Shown: positions 37,633 through 47,927 of the stretch, piece by piece
Numbering within the stretch: the first letter of the stretch is position 1
Layout: each line of letters opens with the position of its first letter
Assembly (NCBI GenBank): GCA_030447595.1
Contig: JAUJON010000003.1
Coordinates: 1 to 64,000, forward strand
Origin: Thermosynechococcaceae cyanobacterium YX3bin19
Lineage (GTDB): Bacteria > Cyanobacteriota > Cyanobacteriia > Thermosynechococcales > Thermosynechococcaceae
Direction: 5' to 3'
Length of the DNA stretch: 64,000 nt
Translations under genes and position numbers: made by a program
Notes under the pieces: generated by a model
Seen by the model: only the letters and a program-made list of their open reading frames with translations
The model's database searches: none
Told to the model about the DNA's origin: nothing

Positions 37633-38212
37633 CGGCGGCAGGTGGTAGTATACCTAGTACAGTCAACTGAGGAAGTTTTCCTGATTGCTGTAGCGTTGGG
37701 TAGCTCTTTAGAGGCGTGATGATTCCTTTGCTATCTAGTAGCCAAACCTTTGCTGCCTGTTTTGGGGAAACTTGGGAAGATAGTCGCTCAAAGTTACGGC
37801 TATAACCTGACCCAGGAACAACTGCGACTGGCTCACGTTCTTGCACTGAGACAGTTAATTGAGGAGGAAAGAGCTGACGCGTAACAGTTACTTGGTCAAC
37901 GGATACTCTTGATTTCAGTGTTTCGGTAATGGTCTTTGGCTGCAAACGAATTAAAGACTGGGGTAACGCCAGGGGAAGGGAGTTCTCAATAGCCGAGGTC
38001 GCAAGCAATTGGTTACCCTTAATTAACACTTGAGTGGGCTGATCAATAACCCACTCTATTGAGAGAGTAGCCCAAACAAGACCACCTGTTAAACCAATAA
38101 TAGCTAGAGTGCGCCAACCGGCTTGAATTAACTTCAATCGCCGCTGGTAACGTAGCTGTCTGCGCCGGTGCAGAACGGGGTCTAACTGTACGTCTGGTAC
38201 AACCTTAGTCAT
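37620..38212 (-). pseudogene. ftsQ: FtsQ, truncated at its C-terminus
   Basis: About 197 residues remain of the divisome protein FtsQ. They cover a basic N-terminus (LHRRRQLRYQRRLK), one membrane segment near residue 38-56, the POTRA domain (VLIKGNQLLATSAIENSLPL, then VTVTRQLFPPQLTVSVQERE) and part of the beta domain. Reading ends after LPQLTVLGILPPAA, where the sequence jumps into ftsZ in another frame; continuing would add 40 foreign residues. In cyanobacteria ftsQ usually precedes ftsZ, so an internal deletion is the simplest account. Confidence 0.85.
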
Positions 38213-38511
38213 TCCACCTACTGACTGAGTAGTACAAAAATAATGATTGATCTAAATCAAAAATTCTCAGCTTCCAGTTTTTATTGAATCCACTGAGTTT
38301 TATTCATGGATGAACCTTGGATGGGCATGCACTTTGTTAAAGAGCTGTAATAACTGGGCCAACATCCCAGCTAGGGAACTATTTCATGCAGTGTTCAGTC
38401 GTCCTCCAAGGTCGAGCTAGGGCTTCATTAAGTTGAACTAAGGCTCTTTAGTGAAATGATAAGATACCCGAAGCTTAATTCGCCCATTTGTACACATAAC
38501 AGAGTTGCTCC

Positions 38512-39180
38512 ATGGTTTCTTTTGAGCCTACCCGCTTCTTTATTTGGCTGTTATCCTCTCTTGCATGGCCGACAATGGTTGCATATATCCTGGTTCTTCC
38601 TAAAGCTGTTCAAGCACAGACACCGGCAGCAGGAGGCTCTACCCAGGCTCAGCCAACCAATCTTAATACACTAAGTCCCTCTGCTCCTGCTGGTAGTTCA
38701 TTCACTCTCAAAGGTAGTCAACAGTTAATGGCTGAAGCGGAAAGCGCGATATCAGCTCAGAACTATACGCTGGCGATTAAGAAACTACAGGAGGCTCGTC
38801 AGGTTTCGAATCAACTTTCTAACTCTTATCAAGAGCTAAGTGCAAGCTTTTTGGGGGTTGATAATGAGGCATCTAGTCGCCTTCGTGGTAGAGCGCTAGA
38901 AACGGCTCAGATGCGGGATCAAGCAACCTATCAACTGGCTTTAGTATACCGATCGCAAAACCAGCCTCAGCAAGCAGTACCACTTTTGGTGCAGATCATT
39001 CGTAGCCAGCAACCTACCCGTGACTTGGGCCAAAAAGCTTATCGGCAACTCCTGGAGCTAGGTTTTGTCGATGTGCCCTATCCAAATCCAAAACAGCAAA
39101 ACAGACCGTCAACTCCCCCTCAGCCACCTGTACAGGCAGCTCCTCAACCGCCTGCTCAACCGCCTGCTCAATCACAGTAG
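38512..39180 (+). CDS. Exported TPR-like protein
   Basis: 222 residues. A signal peptide ends near residue 35 (AVQA before QTPAAGG). Helical repeats with TPR character cover about residues 65-170 (LMAEAESAISAQNYTLAIKK, later ALVYRSQNQPQQAVPLLVQI), followed by a Pro/Gln-rich tail (PPQPPVQAAPQPPAQPPA). Probably a periplasmic scaffold or chaperone-like protein; partner unknown. The last part of the gene, from about 38985, is also represented in the mosaic duplication at 40981-42238. Confidence 0.75.
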   Translation: MVSFEPTRFFIWLLSSLAWPTMVAYILVLPKAVQAQTPAAGGSTQAQPTNLNTLSPSAPAGSSFTLKGSQQLMAEAESAISAQNYTLAIKKLQEARQVSNQLSNSYQELSASFLGVDNEASSRLRGRALETAQMRDQATYQLALVYRSQNQPQQAVPLLVQIIRSQQPTRDLGQKAYRQLLELGFVDVPYPNPKQQNRPSTPPQPPVQAAPQPPAQPPAQSQ

Positions 39181-39416
39181 TCAGCCGTTTTAACTGATTG
39201 ATCACTGAGCTCTCCTACCCTGGAGGATTTAGTCTACCTAGACGAAAATCAGGACGTTGCATTAATTGATTAAAATTTGGATCATTAACCGTCAAGTCCC
39301 TTGAATGCAAGCGGACTTGCTAAGCTGAAGAAGCATCCAGCGAGCCATGAGCAAAGTGAACTCTGCTGGTAAGTCTGAGGAATTCGATTCAATGTCAGCG
39401 TGAATGAGGAACGAAT

Positions 39417-39692
39417 ATGATTAGCCCGGATGAAGTTAAAGGAATGATCCAGGCTGCTCTACCTGATGCTAAAATCCATGTTCAGGATTTGACAGGTGGT
39501 GGTGATCACTATCAAGTCGTAGTTGTTTCATCTCTTTTTGAAGGCAAGAGACTGGTTCAACAACATCAGCTAGTCTATAACGCAGTGCAAAAGGCTATGT
39601 CCAGCGAACAAATCCATGCTCTAGCACTCAAAACTTACACTCCTCAGAGCTGGATGGTATCTGGTCAAGAATTTGCCCAAAGCCAATCTTAG
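39417..39692 (+). CDS. bolA: BolA family protein
   Basis: 91 residues with the BolA core [20 protein letters not shown] and [20 protein letters not shown], and the conserved His in [12 protein letters not shown]. BolA proteins bind monothiol glutaredoxins through a shared [2Fe-2S] cluster and act in iron-sulphur handling or regulation. The Grx gene follows 89 bases downstream, the expected partner. Intact, with a GAGGA site before the ATG. Confidence 0.95.
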   Translation: MISPDEVKGMIQAALPDAKIHVQDLTGGGDHYQVVVVSSLFEGKRLVQQHQLVYNAVQKAMSSEQIHALALKTYTPQSWMVSGQEFAQSQS

Positions 39693-39780
39693 GAATCAGC
39701 CCTTGTTAGGCTTGTACTCGTTAGTACAGCCAACCTAAGTTTCAAAATCCCATTACTTCATTGAATTTAGGAGAAGACTT

Positions 39781-40104
39781 ATGACTCCGGAACTGAAAGA
39801 GCGAATTGATCACTTGGTGCAGCAGAACAAGATTGTCGTGTTTATGAAGGGCTCTAAACTGATGCCCCAGTGCGGCTTCTCAAACAATACCGTTCAGATT
39901 CTCAATACATTGGGGGTTCCTTTTGAAACCGTTGATGTATTAGAGGATTACGAAATTCGCCAGGGAATCAAGGAATACTCTAACTGGCCGACCATTCCTC
40001 AAGTCTATGTTGATGGTCAGTTTGTCGGGGGTTCAGATATTCTGATTGAGCTTTACCAGCAAGGCGAGTTGCAACAGATGGTTGAAGTTGCTCTAGCTTC
40101 TTAA
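39781..40104 (+). CDS. grxD: Monothiol glutaredoxin (Grx4 type)
   Basis: 107 residues. The active-site motif is CGFS within KLMPQCGFSNNTVQIL near residues 26-42, with NWPTIPQVYVDGQFVGGSDI following, typical of monothiol glutaredoxins that bind a [2Fe-2S] cluster with glutathione and deliver it to targets or to BolA. It pairs with bolA. The GGAGA site seven bases before the ATG supports the start. Confidence 0.95.
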   Translation: MTPELKERIDHLVQQNKIVVFMKGSKLMPQCGFSNNTVQILNTLGVPFETVDVLEDYEIRQGIKEYSNWPTIPQVYVDGQFVGGSDILIELYQQGELQQMVEVALAS

Positions 40105-40126
40105 AAATTAAAGCCTAAGCTTCGAT

Positions 40127-40165
40127 TCCCCTCAAAAGAGTCTAATTGAATTGGGGGGATTTTTT
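40127..40165 (+). terminator. Terminator after grxD
   Basis: TCCCCTCAA at 40127-40135 pairs with TTGGGGGGA at 40151-40159 (nine pairs, one G-T) and is followed by six T residues, a classical intrinsic terminator for the bolA-grxD unit. It overlaps the last codons of the SDR gene on the other strand. Confidence 0.7.
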
Positions 40166-42404
40166 GTGCTGACTTTTTGCCTTAGCCCTGCCAGTACCTC
40201 CTGGAATACCCGCTATTCTTAAAATGTCTACAGGGGTTTCACAGTAGGTTGGCAGGCCAAAGGTGGCGGGACTAACTGGGTTTTGGTAGCTAAAGTGGCG
40301 GTAGTTCATACAGAAGCGATCCCAAGTAGCCATTTGAATTTGGAAGAGATTAATAAAGAAATTGGCTAACCAGGGAGACAGGTTAACCCGCCAGTAGATT
40401 CGTTTGCTTAAATAGGTACAAAATTCTTCAATACACTGATCGAGAGTCACTCGTTGATTACCCAGAACTAGTTTTTGGGGTACGAACTCCTGGGGCTGCT
40501 CGATCAAGTACTTAACAACCTGGGCAATATCATGAGCGTGAATAAAGTGAAAACTACCTTCTGCCTTTAAAAAGCGAATCAGGTCAATCCAGGACAGAAC
40601 CTCTGGAAGTCCCTTTGTTAGGTGTGAGTAGGGCTTTTGCTCGTCCCCACCTAAAACCAAGGTTGGAAAAAGTGTTGTAATTCTATGAGCGATCGCCAGC
40701 TGAGACAGTTGTTGTAGACAAATGTATTTTGAGCGAACGTAATCAATCCCAATTTCCCCTGCCTCCTTTAGGGGTTCACCATCCTGGCCCAGAATACTGG
40801 CAGTCGAGAAATAGAGTACTTGCTGGCAAGCACTCGGGCTGAGTAGATTGAGTAGCCGCAAGGTAGCATTGACATTAACCTCAACGACCTCCTGTGCACC
40901 GCCCCAGGCAGTGGCAACGAGCACGGCACAGTTAATAGTTTGCAGTAAATTCTGGAACTGCTCTATCTCTCGTAAGTCTGTTTAGTGCAGATCATTCGTT
41001 TTAACTAATTGATTACTGAGCTCTCCTACCCTGGATGATTCAGTCTACCTAGACAAAAATCAGGACGTTACTTGGGTCCCTTGAAAAAGCTTATCATGAG
41101 CAACTCTGCTGGTAAGTCTGAGGAATTCGGTTCAATATTGTCGATGTGCCCGGATGAAGTTAAAGAGAATGATCAGGCTGCTCTACCTGATGGAAACAGC
41201 AAAACAGACTATCAAGTCAGTTGTTTCATCTCCCTGGTTCCCATCAGCGTTTATAACCAGTGCAAAAGGACAGGAACAAATCCATGCTCTCCTCTTATAC
41301 TCCTCGCCTGCTCAATTTGCCCAAAGTAGTCAGCCCTTGTTAGGCTTGTACTCGTTTAACTGATTAATCCCATTACTTCATAAATTTGGGAAGACTTATG
41401 ACTCCGGAACTACCCTGGATGATTATGAAGGGCTCTAAACTGACCAGTGCGGCTTCTCAAACAATACGGTTCAGATTCTCAATACCTTGGGGGTTCCTTG
41501 GGAAACATTGATGTATTAGAGGATTACAAGATCAGGATCATTAACCGTCAAGTCTATGTTGATGGTCAGTTTGTTGGGGGTTGATATTCTGATTGAGCTT
41601 TACCAGCGGAGTTGCAACTAAGCTGCTTCTTAAAAATTAAAGAAGCATCCAGCTAATGGAATTGGGGGGAGCCTTTTTGAGCAAAGTGAACTCTGCTGGT
41701 AAGTCTGAGGAATTAATTGGGTTTTGATAGCTAAAGTGGCAATGTCAGCATGAATGAGGATTAATAAAGAAATGGCTAGCCAGGGAGACAGGTTAACCCG
41801 CCAGTAGCTCCGTTTGATAGGTACAAAATTCTTCAATACACTGATCGAGAGTCACTCGTTGATTACCCAGAACTAGTTTTTGGGGTACGCTCTACCTCGA
41901 TGCTAAACCTGGGCAATATCCGTGAATGAAGTGTTCAGGATTTGAACTGACAGTCCCTTTGAGAGGTGTGAGTAAGGCTTTTGCTCGTCTCCACCTCATC
42001 TTTGCCGCAAGTGGGACAATTGTTGTAGACAAAGTTGTTTCATCTCTTTTTTTCCCGGCCGAGGATACTGGCAGTCAAAAATAGAGACTTGCTGGCAAGT
42101 ACTGAGGCTGAGGAGATTGATCAGCATCAACGTTGACCTCAACGACCTCCTGTGCACCGCCCCAGGCAGTGGCAACGAGCACGGCACAGTTAATAGTCTG
42201 CAGTAAATCCTGGAACTGCTCTATCTCTCGTAAGTCTGCTTGTAAGAGGGTGATACCCGGACGGGTTTGATAATCAAACTTGAGTTTGCTAGGATTCCTG
42301 ACCACCAGGAATAATTCGTGCTGGGTTTCCTGGATCAAGGATTCAGCAATGTAGTGACCAATGCAGCCACTGGCACCCGTGATCAAAATCCGCTTTGGAG
42401 GCAT
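40142..42404 (-). pseudogene. NAD-dependent epimerase/SDR gene interrupted by a mosaic duplication
   Basis: The N-terminal third lies at about 42239-42404: MPPKRILITGASGCIGHYIA with the GASGCIG nucleotide loop, then VRNPSKLKFDYQTRPGITLL. The rest lies at 40142-40980 and continues ...VLVATAWGGAQEVVEVNVNA through FLKAEGSFHFIHAHDIAQVV to the end. Joined directly, they give an intact protein of about 334 residues. Between them sits 40981-42238, a degenerate second copy. Whether the gene is truly split depends on whether that insert is real. Function is not predictable beyond nucleotide-sugar or related SDR chemistry. Confidence 0.75.
40981..42238. repeat. Condensed, interleaved second copy of 38985-40980
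   Basis: The segment starts as a copy of 38985 (17 of the first 18 bases match) and ends at the same base as the source, 40980. It is 1.26 kb against a 2.0-kb source. Blocks of 10-40 near-identical bases come alternately from two source positions, each advancing in order. Examples: 41140-41151 from 39067, then 39425 on; 41194-41209 from 39091, then 39507; 41535-41553 from 39279, then 40000; 41679-41714 from 39349, then 40276; then 39391, then 40350. All reading frames here are broken. See the finding for interpretation. Confidence 0.85.
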
Positions 42405-42470
42405 GGCTTAGAGAATAAGCTCTCAACAATTGACCTTTCTGCCAAGCATTGGCACTATTGAAAAGCTAAA

Positions 42471-43530
42471 TTAGGCACGAGCTGACAGGAGCTGATCGGC
42501 CTGTTTGACCGTTTCAAAAAAGCGAGCCCCATTTTCCTCTGGAGTGCCGGGCAAGACACCATGGCCGAGATTCATAATATGGCCTTGATTACCGGCTTTG
42601 CGAATAATATCCAGAACCCGATCGCGAATAAAGTTTTGGAGCAAAAGTACGCCGGGGTCCATGTTGCCCTGGACTTTCATAGCTCTAATCTTCCCCTAGC
42701 CTCTGCCATATCTACAGTCCAATCTAGGCTGATAATGTCAACACCGGATTTTGACATTCGTTCCAGTAAACCGGCACTGCCACTAACCAAGAGAATAAGT
42801 GGCGTGGCTGGGTGAGTCGCTTTCACTTGCTGCACGACTTGCTGCTGATACGGTAAAACAAAAGTTTCGTAATCTTGAGGACTTAACTGACCGGCCCAGG
42901 AATCAAACATTTGTACCACCTGGGCACCACTGTCAATTTGATAGCGGACATACACCGCGATCGCGTCAGCAAGCTTGCCCAACAGTTGATGCAGCATCGA
43001 GGGTTCAGAAAAGGCCATTCCTTTAATAATCGAGTAAGTCTTGGACCCTTTCCCCTCAACGGCATAAGCAGCTAAGGTCAAGGGGCACCAACAAAACCCA
43101 ACACTGTTGATTGATACACACCCACTTCCTGGCGCAGTGCCTGCAAAATTTCTCGAATAAATGGAAGAGATTTTTCTGGGTCTAGGGGATGCAGATTATC
43201 CACCTGCTCCTGACTGCGAATCGGCGGACTGATAATCGGCCCTTTGCCTTCAGCAATGTCCATTTCAATACCCAGTGCCGGCAGCGGTGTAACAATATCG
43301 TGAGAACAAAATCACGCCGTCTGGTTGGAATGCCCTCCAGGGTTGTAACGAGACTTCAATTGCTACCTCTGGGATTTCCGAGCGCTCCGGAATGAGGGGT
43401 ACTTGTCCACGCAGATCTCGGTAGGCTTTCATATAGCGACCCGCTTGTCGCATCATCCACACAGGGGGGGCGATCAAGCATTTCGCCTCAGGCAGCTCGC
43501 AGCAGACGAGGTAAGTTAGGGGAGTGGGGA
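42471..43530 (-). pseudogene. hemE: Uroporphyrinogen decarboxylase, several frameshifts
   Basis: HemE decarboxylates uroporphyrinogen III in haem and chlorophyll synthesis and is normally essential. The restored product contains [100 protein letters not shown] and [19 protein letters not shown]. Breaks include an extra C in a C run near 43470, an extra base near 43301, a missing G at TTGACC near 43081 and a shift near 42680. A possible in-frame stop lies near 43487. The start is uncertain, so the upper coordinate is approximate. Confidence 0.85.
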
Positions 43531-44212
43531 GTTTCTCTCCTGCGGAGGAGAGGTCAGTTGCTGTCTCCAAATCGCCGTGAGGAGCATTGTGAGGGGCAAA
43601 AACGGAGGAAGCATACCTTGCTTGGGTTTCGTCTCCATTTTGCCTTGATGATCCAGCCATTTAAGCGATGTCTCTAAATATCAAACGATCACGATCTCTA
43701 AAGTCTTTTTAAAGTAGCTACAATATGCACAACTTGCCTTTGTGGCATAAGCTAGCTGCTAGGCCAGGGTTTATATTATTTTCCTGCTAAGCACTCATCT
43801 CAAAGCTAGTTGGTTAAAAAGCGTTTGAATCTCAATGGTTTAATAATTGGCTTGCGGGGAAACCTGAAGCTTAGATCCAGAGTCTATCACTACCAGAGGT
43901 TACCAAATGGTATCTGAGTAGATATCCTGATTACTAAAGTTGATAGTCAGCTATAAGTAGACAGCAAACCCTGCAAATTGAACTTGACGGCGGTGCCTCC
44001 TATCAATAATTGGTAATTTTGTCAATACTGTCGTTGGAGATACTTTACAAGGTGCCAAGATTAGTTATGCTTGAGCGGGTTACATTGAATTCGCCGAATT
44101 TCAAGTAGTTCGGCTATCAGCTCATGGCTACGATAAGTTTTTAGTATGGCCAGTGAAATCTTAAGAAACTCTAAAGGGTTTAGAATCTAAGTGTGGAACG
44201 CAGGAGGTTTAA
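43531..44212. other. Intergenic region
   Basis: About 680 bases between the divergent hemE and DUF1815 genes. Part of the first 130 bases may be lost hemE start region. I see no RNA gene, clear repeat or convincing small frame in the rest. An AGGAGG site at 44202 belongs to DUF1815. Confidence 0.35.
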
Positions 44213-44535
44213 GTGTTCTCAAGACTTGCAGACCAACATCGTCAATTTGTACAGGATCTAGTGATGAACCTTCAAGCTTTAGCGATCGTGCTAGAGCGAC
44301 GAGGTTATCGCTTCTTGTTGTTGCGGCAATCAGATGAACAGTGCATCTTTCATGGTTAGTCTAGAAAACGGTCATCTGATCCGGTTTTAGTATCCGATTA
44401 CGGTATCACTTGGTTGAGATGCGGGATGATCGCGAGCTTATGAAGCTAGAAGGAGCCGAAGCTATTAGTCAGCTCCAGGAATTAGCCAATCTAGTCAAGT
44501 ATCACAAGCCTTCGGAAACCTCAACTGCAGCGACT
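44213..44535 (+). pseudogene. DUF1815 protein, frameshifted
   Basis: Starting with GTG at 44213 (AGGAGG upstream), the restored frame reads SRLADQHRQFVQDLVMNLQA, LAIVLERRG, then CGNQMNSASFMVSLENGHLI, VSDYGITW and EMRDDRELMKLEGAEAISQL, matching the small cyanobacterial DUF1815 family. At least three one-base errors are needed: near 44325, a missing T in CGGTTTTAG near 44388, and near 44410. The conserved part ends near 44520; the end given is approximate. Function unknown. Confidence 0.75.
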
Positions 44536-44569
44536 GGTATTAGAGCGAGCCTCCAGCTTCGCAGCTCAA

Positions 44570-45024
44570 CTAAGTTTTTATTACAGCGAGTTGTGGTGGA
44601 ACCCACTCTATTGGCCTCACATCTTGCATGTAGCTTAAAAGCCAGCTTGCTGCGGTAGCTCGGCGAGTCCGTTGCGGGTTTAGCTCGTTTAGCTTATAAC
44701 CTTTAAAACCCAACTTTTCTTTAAGTAGCTGCTTGTTGGCCACTGGAATTGAACGAGTCAACTGAATCGTCGCCGCGCGGCCTATCGATAAAATCAGGGG
44801 GTTCTGGATACTTGTCTTGCCAGTTGGGGGCGACCTTTGTAGCGTCCATTTTTTAGTTGCTTCGTCGTAACGATACCTAGGCTTTCCCAAACTAAACGAT
44901 TGACCGTGGCATCATCAATCGTGTCATCTATGATTGCCCAAATGGTTTCAGTCGTAAGTAGCTCATGCATCGGGTTTAAGTCTGTTGAACTAACTCCTAT
45001 ATCTTTAGCAGGAATCAGGCGCAC
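44570..45024 (-). pseudogene. DUF1823 protein, one frameshift
   Basis: The restored protein (about 150 residues) reads LTTETIWAIIDDTIDDATVN, RLVWESLGYRYDEATKKWTL, then ATIQLTRSIPVANKQLLKEK and LGFKGYKLNELNPQRTRRAT, matching cyanobacterial DUF1823. One shift is required near 44880, between SLG and YRYDEATKKW. Function unknown. It converges with DUF1815. Confidence 0.78.
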
Positions 45025-45119
45025 TTTTTTGACAGCAAAATGACTGAAGAATTTGCTGAGGTGGTTAAGAGGGGCAAAGGCTTTCTGCGTAATGCCAGTT
45101 CAAGCTGCAAACTCAATGG

Positions 45120-45148
45120 AGCCTCCCGTTTCGTCCAAAAGGGAGGCT
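45120..45148. terminator. Hairpin terminator
   Basis: AGCCTCCC at 45120-45127 pairs with GGGAGGCT at 45141-45148 around a 13-base loop, followed by TTCT on the plus strand. It lies upstream of the DUF1823 and acnA genes rather than after a plus-strand gene, so the gene it ends is unclear. Confidence 0.5.
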
Positions 45149-45299
45149 TTCTATCATGGAGCGTCTAAGTCCCTGATGCTGAATGTAAGCGTTGCGACTG
45201 AAATCTAGATCAGCAAATTCTTACATTAAGACAACAAACGACTGTTGACTGTATCTGAATCAATTAAGTGCTCACAGGTTGAACATAGGAGGCCCGGTC

Positions 45300-47299
45300 A
45301 TGGCAATGAACGTTACCCAAAAACTGATCAAGTCGCACTTGGTTTCCGGTGAAATGGTGCCGGGATCAGAGATTGGTCTCAAAATTGACCAGTCACTGAC
45401 TCAGGATGCTACGGGAACTATGGTCATGCTTGAACTCGAAGCTATGGGCATCGACCGGGTTAAAACCGAGCTTTCTGCTCAATATGTCGATCACAATCTT
45501 TTACAAACCGATTATAAGAATGCGGATGACCATCTATTTCTGCGTTCCGCCTGTCAACGCTTTGGTATCTGGTACAGTCGGCCCGGCAACGGTGTGAGTC
45601 ATCCTGTCCACATGGAACGATTTGGTATTCCCGGCAAAACGCTAATTGGATCAGACAGCCACACCCCCTTTCCAGGTGCTCTGGGGAATGTTGACGTTTG
45701 GTGCCGGTGGTATTGATGTAGCCATGGCTATGGCCGGAAAACCGATGTTCGTCAAAATGCCAAAGGTTCTAGGCGTCAAAGTCACCGGCAAATTGCCCGA
45801 TTGGGTGAGTGCCAAAGATGTTGTCCTAGAGATGTTGCGGCGCTACGACGTCAAAGGCTGTCGGAGCATGATCGTTGAATATTACGGTCCGGGTCTTGAA
45901 CAACTGAGCGCTATGGACCGGCATGTCATTGCCAATATGGGCACCGAACTGGGGGCGACAACAACCGTTTTTCCGTCTGACCAGGAGGTCAAGCGCTTTC
46001 TCACGGCTCAGGGCCGGGGTGAGGATTGGGTAGAGCTAGTTCCTGATCCAGGAGCTGAGTATGACATTGATGACGAAATCAACCTTTCTGAGCTAGAACC
46101 CCTGATTGCTTGCCTAGCAGCCCAGGCAATGTAGTAACGGTTAGAGAAGTACAAGGCAAGCCAATCAATCAGGTTGTAATCGGCTCGTCTGCTAACCCTG
46201 GTTTACGCGATTTCTGGATTGTTAGTGAGATTGTCAAAGGACGTGTCACTCATGATCGGGTCTCTTTTGACGTCAACCCGACCTCGCGCCAGATAGTTGA
46301 GACTTTAGCGGTGATGGATAACGCCTTTCTCAATCTCATCCATGCGGGGGCACGTTTTCACCAAGCCGGTTGTATGGGTTGCATCGGCATGGGACAAGCT
46401 CCGGCATCCAATCAGATCTCGCTGAGAACCGTGCCGCGTAATTTCCCTGGGCGCTCCGGTAATGCTGATGATCAAGTGTATCTGTGTAGTCCGGAAACGG
46501 GAGCTGCGTCAGCTCTCACAGGAGAAATTACCGACCCGCGTGACCTGGAAAAAATTTATGGCATGACTTATCCAAAGTTTGTGTCGCCAGAAAAAGAGAT
46601 CGTTAATACTGAAATGCTCGTACCGCCCCTAGAGGATGGTAGCTCTATCAAATTGGAAAAAGGCCCAAATATTAAATCCTTCCCAGAGTTTGGGCTGTTG
46701 CCTGATGAGGCTTCTGTCCCGGTGGTGTTGAAGGTAGGTGACAATATCTCCACGGATGAAATCCTGCCGGCTGGAGCGCGTGTCCTTCCCTACCGAAGTA
46801 ATATTCCCGGGATCAGTGATTTTGTTTTCTCCGTGGTTGACGAGACTTTTTCGCAGCGAGCTAAAGAAGCTCAAGAAAAATACGGGGTCACGTTGTCGTT
46901 GCCGGTAATAACTACGCCCAGGGTTCGAGCCGAGAGCATGCTGCGATCGCACCCAAATATCTAGGACAGGTGGCTGTGCTAGCTAAATCCTACGCTCGGA
47001 TTGGTTGGCAAAATCTCGTTAACTTCGGCGTCATGCCTCTAGAGTTTGTCAACCCGGAAGACTACGACACCATCGACCAAGGTGACGACTGGAGATCATT
47101 GGCTTACGGAGTGCATTGACAGAAGGAAAGCCCCATTTCAGTAAAAAACAAAACAAAAGAACTCACCTATTCAATGACGCATAGTGTCAGCCCTCGTCAG
47201 GTGAAAATTCTGCTCAATGGCGGGCTGATCAATGAATTCAAACAAAATTTGAATCTAAAGGAAGACTTGGGGCTTGAGGCAAGTGTTTCTGAAAGGTAA
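45300..47299 (+). pseudogene. acn: Aconitate hydratase (AcnA type), frameshifted
   Basis: The restored product (about 660 residues) is an aconitase interconverting citrate and isocitrate: MNVTQKLIKSHLVSGEMVPG, NADDHLFLRSACQRFGIWYS, PGKTLIGSDSHT, KGRVTHDRVSFDVNPTSRQI, a CMGCIGMGQAP cluster-ligand segment and a C-terminal swivel domain with NYAQGSSREHAAIAPKYLGQ. An AGGAGG site precedes the ATG at 45300. Errors: an extra A near 45692, a missing C near 46110, a missing G near 46888, and a break near 47119 after DQGDDWRS. The compact domain order resembles the Geobacter-like aconitase, whereas cyanobacteria usually have AcnB. Confidence 0.85.
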
Positions 47300-47328
47300 G
47301 ACGGCTGAGCCTCGTTGTCTGTGAAGTG

Positions 47329-47383
47329 TTGATCAGTTCTTTGCCCTGAGTCATAGGCAAGGCTAAGGCTAAGAACTGATCAA
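47329..47383. repeat. Perfect 13-bp inverted repeat downstream of acn
   Basis: TTGATCAGTTCTT at 47329-47341 is the exact reverse complement of 47371-47383, with a nested GCC/GGC pair in the 29-base loop. It lies 30 bases past the acn stop without a T-run. It could act as a factor-dependent terminator or mRNA-stabilising hairpin. Confidence 0.6.
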
Positions 47384-47524
47384 TCACCCCTAGGGGAATG
47401 AGCAACAGCTACTGAGTCCTCTTTCCCCACATTTGTACCTGCTGGAAGATTTACAGTCCCAGCCCCTGTGAAAGACTACAAGAGTAAACCAGTCTTCACA
47501 GGCAGGCGCTTGTAGGAGGGCATT

Positions 47525-47927
47525 ATGGGTATTGATGATCTGTTCCGAGGTCTACGCGGCGATCGCGAGGGCGATCGTGGGTACAGAGATCCGAGATGAC
47601 GAGCGTCGTTACAGAGATCGAGATGAGGAGCGCCGCTATAGAGACCGCGAGGAACACGAATCTACCGGGTACCGGACGATGAGGACCGGGAGTATAGGCA
47701 CCGTGATGATGATGAAGAGCGGCAGTATCAATCCAGAGACCGAGATGAGGAGCGCCGCTACGTAGATCAAGATAACGATGACGAGCGGGAGTACAGATAC
47801 CGGGATGAACGATCGGGGCTATAGGGACCGCGATGATGAGGATAAAGATCGGGAGTATAGAGACCGCGACTATGAGCATCGACGGCATAGGGACCGGGAT
47901 AACGATGATGACGATGATGACGATTGA
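47525..47927 (+). pseudogene. R/D/E/Y-repeat low-complexity protein, frameshifted
   Basis: A strong AGGAGG site precedes the ATG that reads MGIDDLFRGLRGDREGDRGY. The rest, read across three frames, is built of a degenerate unit near YRDRDDEER (for example ERRYRDRDEERRYRDREE and REYRDRDYEHRRHRDRDN) and ends in a run of Asp. The length, 403 bases, is not a multiple of three. It encodes a highly charged, disordered protein of about 134 residues. Function unknown; repeat slippage or sequencing error could explain the shifts. Confidence 0.65.

Noticed and set aside
41072-42187. Short open frames inside the mosaic segment as small genes
   Set aside because: They are mixed fragments of bolA, grxD and the SDR gene in changing frames.
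47523-47888. A minus-strand Ile/His/Pro-rich frame opposite the repeat protein
   Set aside because: It is a shadow of the R/D/E/Y repeats; the plus strand has the ribosome-binding site and coherent repeat.
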